Position numbers and translations under genes: made by a program
Shown here: positions 6,088 to 8,273 of the stretch, in pieces
Position numbering within the stretch: the first letter of the stretch is position 1
Layout of the letters: every line of letters starts with the position of its first letter
Source: Candidatus Falkowiibacteriota bacterium
Lineage (GTDB): Bacteria > Patescibacteria > ABY1 > BM507 > UBA12075
DNA length: 8,273 bases
Direction: 5' to 3'
Assembly (NCBI GenBank): GCA_030636285.1
Contig: DAOVXE010000025.1
Coordinates: forward strand, 1 to 8,273
Notes under the pieces: generated by a model
Databases searched by the model: none
Told to the model about the DNA's origin: nothing
The model's input: only the letters and a program-made list of their open reading frames with translations

Positions 6088-6168
6088 TAGACAACAGATA
6101 ACAGGCCACAGTATGCGAATATTATACTGCTGTCTGCTGTCTGCTGTCTGCTGTCTGCGGTCTGTTTC
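6088..6168 (-). repeat. Heptamer hairpin element, copy C (ligA-gatC gap)
   Basis: Nearly the whole gap between ligA and gatC is one element. Its right arm is four perfect CTGCTGT units (6127-6154) plus CTGCGGT (6155-6161). Its left arm (about 6089-6114) has AGACAAC, AGATAAC and AGGCCAC units. The arms are reverse complements at 20 of 26 positions around a central loop containing ATGCGAAT; the innermost stem CAGTAT/ATACTG is perfect. The loop and the CTGCGGTCT end are shared with the copy at 7939-7997, showing common descent. The element stops right before the gatC start codon. Confidence 0.8.
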
Positions 6169-6169
6169 T

Positions 6170-6460
6170 ATGAAATTAAATAAAAAGGATATACAACATA
6201 TAGCCAATTTAGCCAGATTGGAATTAACCGAGAAAGAACTGGCTAAATATGGTTCTCAGATCTCCAATATATTAAAATATATTGACCAATTACAAGAAGT
6301 TGATACCGCAAACGTAGAGCCGACCGCTCAGGTAACCGGCTTGACTAATGTTTTTCAGGAAGATAAGGTGTGTGTTTGGGATAAAGACGAGGTTAAAGCC
6401 GCGCTTAAGCAAGCGCCGGAGCTTGAAAATAAACAGGTAAAGGTGAAGAGGGTTTTATGA
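6170..6460 (+). CDS. gatC: Glutamyl-tRNA(Gln)/aspartyl-tRNA(Asn) amidotransferase subunit C
   Basis: A 96-residue GatC, the usual family length. It is the small subunit that wraps around GatA and stabilises it on GatB in the complex that converts Glu-tRNA(Gln) or Asp-tRNA(Asn) to the amidated form. It shows the family pattern DIQHIANLARLELTEKEL (residues 7-24), a helix containing ISNILKYIDQL, and VEPTAQV...NVFQEDKV (49-67; the usual Arg of L-R-E-D is Gln here). The ATG at 6170 is chosen because the protein then starts as other GatCs do. An in-frame ATG at 6113 would add MRILYCCLLSAVCCLRSVS, which is a translation of the CTGCTGT repeat and a spurious, signal-like leader. No Shine-Dalgarno sequence precedes 6170 because repeat DNA occupies that place. 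The TGA stop overlaps the gatA ATG. Confidence 0.93.
   Translation: MKLNKKDIQHIANLARLELTEKELAKYGSQISNILKYIDQLQEVDTANVEPTAQVTGLTNVFQEDKVCVWDKDEVKAALKQAPELENKQVKVKRVL
6446..6452 (+). promoter_or_regulatory. Ribosome binding site of gatA
   Basis: AAGAGGG lies four bases before the gatA ATG at 6457, inside the end of gatC; AAAGGTGA just upstream (6439-6446) is an alternative. It is one of the clearer purine-rich Shine-Dalgarno-like sites in the window and, with the ATGA overlap, supports coupled translation of GatC and GatA. Confidence 0.5.
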
Positions 6461-7917
6461 ATTTAAACGAACTAACAATCAAAGAGGCCAGTGAAAAGCT
6501 AGCCAAAGGTGAAATAACTTCAGTTGAATTAACTAAGGCTTGTTTAAAGCGGATTAAAGAAATAGATGGCAAGGTAAAGGCAATGCTCACGGTTTGCGAA
6601 AAAGAAGCAATAAAACAAGCAGAAGCCGCGGACGGTCGGAGAAAAAAAGGAGAAAAAAATGAACTTTTGGGCATTCCCTATATTGCGAAAGACAATATTA
6701 TGACCAAAGGGGTAAGAACCACGGCCGCTTCCAGGATACTGGATAATTACATCGCGCCTTATGACGCGACCATAATAAAAAAGCTTAAAAAGGCTGGCGC
6801 GGTTCTATTGGGTAAAGCCAATTTAGATGAATTTGCCCATGGGGCCAGTACTGAAAACTCAGCTTACGGGCCTAGCCATAATCCATGGGATTTGGATCGG
6901 GTGCCGGGTGGTTCTTCCGGCGGATCAGCGGCCGCGGTTGTCTCTGATATGTGCGTATTCGCGCTTGGCACCGATACCGGAGGCTCTATCCGCTGTCCGG
7001 CCAGCTTTTGCGGCGTGGTTGGTTTAAAGCCGACATACGGCCGATCTTCCCGCTTCGGCTTAATAGCAATGACCAGTTCAACTGATGTTCCGGGCCCGAT
7101 CACAAAAACAGTTGAGGATACTGCTATTGTATTAAAAGCTATTGCCGGGCAGGACAAGAATGATGCCACTACCCCGTTAAAAATAGTCCCGGATTATTCA
7201 GCTGATCTTAAGAAGGCTTTAAAAGGAACTAAAATCGGTTTGCCTAAGGAATATCTTAACAAAGGTACAAAGGAAAATATTAAAAAAATAATAAAGGAAG
7301 CGATAAAAAAGTACCAGGAATTAGGCGCGGAAATAGTTGATGTATCATTGCCGCATACGAAATACGGAGTCGCTGTTTATTATATTATTACTCCTTCGGA
7401 AATTAGTTCAAATTTGGCCCGTTTTGACGGTATCCGTTATGGTCATAGCGCCGTTAACGGAAAAGATCTAATAACGGCCTATAAAAAGACCAGGGGAGAA
7501 GGCTTTGGACCAGAGGTTAAGCGGCGAATTATGCTGGGCACTTACGCCCTGTCTGCCGGCTATTTTGACGCTTATTATCTTCAGGCGCAAAAAGTGCGGA
7601 CAATAATAAAAGAAGAAATGGACGCGGTCCTTAATAAAGTTGACTGCCTCTTAACTCCGACCTCGCCTCATATCGCTTTTAAGATCGGCGAGCAGGTTGA
7701 TGATCCATTGGCAATGTATTTGGAAGATATTTTTGTTACCGGCGCGTCTCTGGCCGGTTTGCCGGCGATATCAATTCCGGCCGGCTTTGTCGACAACATG
7801 CCGGTTGGCCTTCAGCTGATCGGTCCGCGCTTTGGGGAGCAGACGATTTTTAACATCGCGAATGTATATGAAAATGCCACAAATTGGCGTGCTAACAAAC
7901 CCAATTTGTGTAAGTAA
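6457..7917 (+). CDS. gatA: Glutamyl-tRNA(Gln)/aspartyl-tRNA(Asn) amidotransferase subunit A
   Basis: 486 residues, the normal GatA length. It is the glutaminase subunit: it releases ammonia from glutamine (or asparagine) and passes it to GatB for tRNA-dependent amidation in the cytoplasm. The amidase-signature Ser-cisSer-Lys triad is intact: Lys78 in IAKDN, Ser153 in PGGSSGGSAAAV, and the nucleophile Ser177 in DTGGSIR. The substrate-binding regions EGFGPEVKRRIMLGT and MYLEDIFVTGASLAGLP match GatA rather than general amidases. Oddities are Cys180 where GatA usually has Gln (SIRQPA becomes SIRCPA) and TDVPGP (209-214) where LDQIGP is usual. It starts inside the gatC stop codon (ATGA). gatB, needed for activity, is not in the window and must lie elsewhere. 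In genomes lacking GlnRS or AsnRS this complex is essential. Confidence 0.96.
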   Translation: MNLNELTIKEASEKLAKGEITSVELTKACLKRIKEIDGKVKAMLTVCEKEAIKQAEAADGRRKKGEKNELLGIPYIAKDNIMTKGVRTTAASRILDNYIAPYDATIIKKLKKAGAVLLGKANLDEFAHGASTENSAYGPSHNPWDLDRVPGGSSGGSAAAVVSDMCVFALGTDTGGSIRCPASFCGVVGLKPTYGRSSRFGLIAMTSSTDVPGPITKTVEDTAIVLKAIAGQDKNDATTPLKIVPDYSADLKKALKGTKIGLPKEYLNKGTKENIKKIIKEAIKKYQELGAEIVDVSLPHTKYGVAVYYIITPSEISSNLARFDGIRYGHSAVNGKDLITAYKKTRGEGFGPEVKRRIMLGTYALSAGYFDAYYLQAQKVRTIIKEEMDAVLNKVDCLLTPTSPHIAFKIGEQVDDPLAMYLEDIFVTGASLAGLPAISIPAGFVDNMPVGLQLIGPRFGEQTIFNIANVYENATNWRANKPNLCK

Positions 7918-7938
7918 GATTTTTAGCAAGTTTTATCA

Positions 7939-7997
7939 AGACGACAGCATGCGAATGATTGGCTGCTGTCTGCCGTCTGTTGTCTGCGGTCTAAGAC
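7939..7997 (-). repeat. Heptamer hairpin element, copy D (after gatA)
   Basis: Units CTGCTGT (7963), CTGCCGT (7970), CTGTTGT (7977) and CTGCGGT (7984) are preceded by a loop CAGCATGCGAATGATT that closely matches the loop of the copy at 6088-6168. The left arm AGACGACAGC (7939-7948) pairs imperfectly (8 of 10) with GCTGCTGTCT (7962-7971). It begins 22 bases after the gatA stop. It may be read through as 3'-UTR; no T-tract follows, so it is not a standard terminator. The remaining sequence to 8067 is AT-rich, with no gene, RNA or promoter I can support. Confidence 0.75.
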
Positions 7998-8067
7998 ATG
8001 GCATTTCAAATAAATTTTCAATTACTTATATAGTTTTAAAATCATAAATATTTAACTACAAGATCAT

Positions 8068-8273
8068 ATGAGCCATCACATAGGAATTAAACTAGTCATA
8101 ATTTTAATAATTATCGCCCTTTTCGCCGCGGGCAGCTATTTTTGGCTTAAAGGCGACTTTGGAGGTATTAAACTTCCCAGTAGTTCAGATAACAATATTG
8201 AGCAAGCAGAGAACGAGCCGTTGGCAAGTAATGCGGAAATAGATAATGAAGTTTTGGAAAAGGCCAAATCAAC
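8068..8273 (+). CDS. Membrane-anchored protein of unknown function (3' partial)
   Basis: An ATG at 8068 opens a frame that stays open to the window edge (68 codons visible). It starts MSHHIGIKLVIILIIIALFA, so residues about 7-27 form one hydrophobic membrane segment after a short N-terminus. The segment ends in YFWLKGDF and is followed by a Ser/Asn/Glu-rich acidic stretch (SSSDNNIEQAENEPLASN), the kind of flexible linker often found between a membrane anchor and an extracellular domain. No lipobox and no recognisable domain are visible before the edge. It could be a signal-anchored surface protein or enzyme; I do not recognise it. No Shine-Dalgarno sequence precedes it, and the gap from gatA (150 bases with a repeat) argues for a separate transcript. 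Confidence 0.65.
   Translation, partial: MSHHIGIKLVIILIIIALFAAGSYFWLKGDFGGIKLPSSSDNNIEQAENEPLASNAEIDNEVLEKAKS

Noticed and set aside
6088..6168. CRISPR-like array
   Set aside because: Units are 7 bases with no spacers, and the arms are inverted around a loop; no cas genes are present.
6113..6169. N-terminal extension of GatC (MRILYCCLLSAVCCLRSVS), which resembles a secretion or lipoprotein signal
   Set aside because: It is a translation of the CTGCTGT repeat array; GatC is a cytoplasmic subunit and the family N-terminus aligns with the ATG at 6170.
7832..8047. Small open frame spanning the gatA end and the following gap
   Set aside because: It lies out of frame in gatA and then reads through the heptamer repeat; nothing in it resembles a protein family.
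1..8273. Alternative genetic code with TGA as glycine
   Set aside because: TGA ends gatC at the position where the family ends and no gene called here contains an internal TGA.

Overview
The window reads as a piece of a Patescibacteria/CPR genome, probably of the Parcubacteria type. This is an inference from gene content and style; no rRNA or other phylogenetic marker is available for a firm placement. The pointers are a cysteine-rich surface protein with repeated Gly-Trp-Ala-x-Ser...Gly-Trp-Ile-Ser-Phe units, a compact set of four prepilin-like genes directly behind it, a LigA whose NAD+-binding domain Ia departs from the usual consensus, AT-rich leaders mostly without Shine-Dalgarno sequences, and short overlapping genes. 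TGA ends gatC and is never read through in any gene called here, so the TGA=Gly code of Gracilibacteria/Absconditabacteria is not supported. All genes are on the + strand.

Region 1 (1-3793) is a surface/pilus block. It opens inside a large exported protein (1-1395, N-terminus cut off by the window edge) with five tryptophan-rich repeats followed by fibronectin-III-like and PKD-like segments. After a 211-base leader with palindromes and a 10-bp hairpin come four prepilin-like genes: GspH/FimT-like (1607-2179), PilV/GspI-like (2247-2795), PilW/GspJ-like (2782-3360) and PilX/GspK-like (3353-3793). The order H-I-J-K (FimT/U-V-W-X) is that of classical minor-pilin operons. The last three overlap each other by 14 and 8 bases and are probably translationally coupled. 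A reasonable inference is that they build the priming/tip complex of a type IV pilus and that the upstream repeat protein is its cell-surface or tip partner, the role PilY1 plays elsewhere.

Region 2 (3794-4048) is non-coding and dominated by a 96-base inverted repeat whose arms are degenerate octamers of the ATTTGTAA type.

Region 3 (4049-7917) is housekeeping: ligA (NAD+-dependent DNA ligase), then gatC and gatA (subunits of the tRNA-dependent amidotransferase making Gln-tRNA and/or Asn-tRNA), the last two joined by an ATGA overlap. gatB is not in the window. Downstream, a new gene (8068 to the edge) begins with a membrane anchor and is not recognised.

The most striking non-genic signal is a family of short elements made of degenerate 7-base units (consensus CAGACRR, or CTGYYGT on the other strand). 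There are four copies in 8.3 kb: directly after the surface-protein stop codon, in frame inside ligA, filling the ligA-gatC gap up to the gatC start codon, and after gatA. Two copies share an ATGCGAAT loop between inverted arms, so this is a dispersed hairpin element rather than a chance microsatellite. The in-frame ligA copy adds about 14 residues (42 bases, six heptamers) to the helix-hairpin-helix region, reminiscent of Rickettsia palindromic elements inside proteins.
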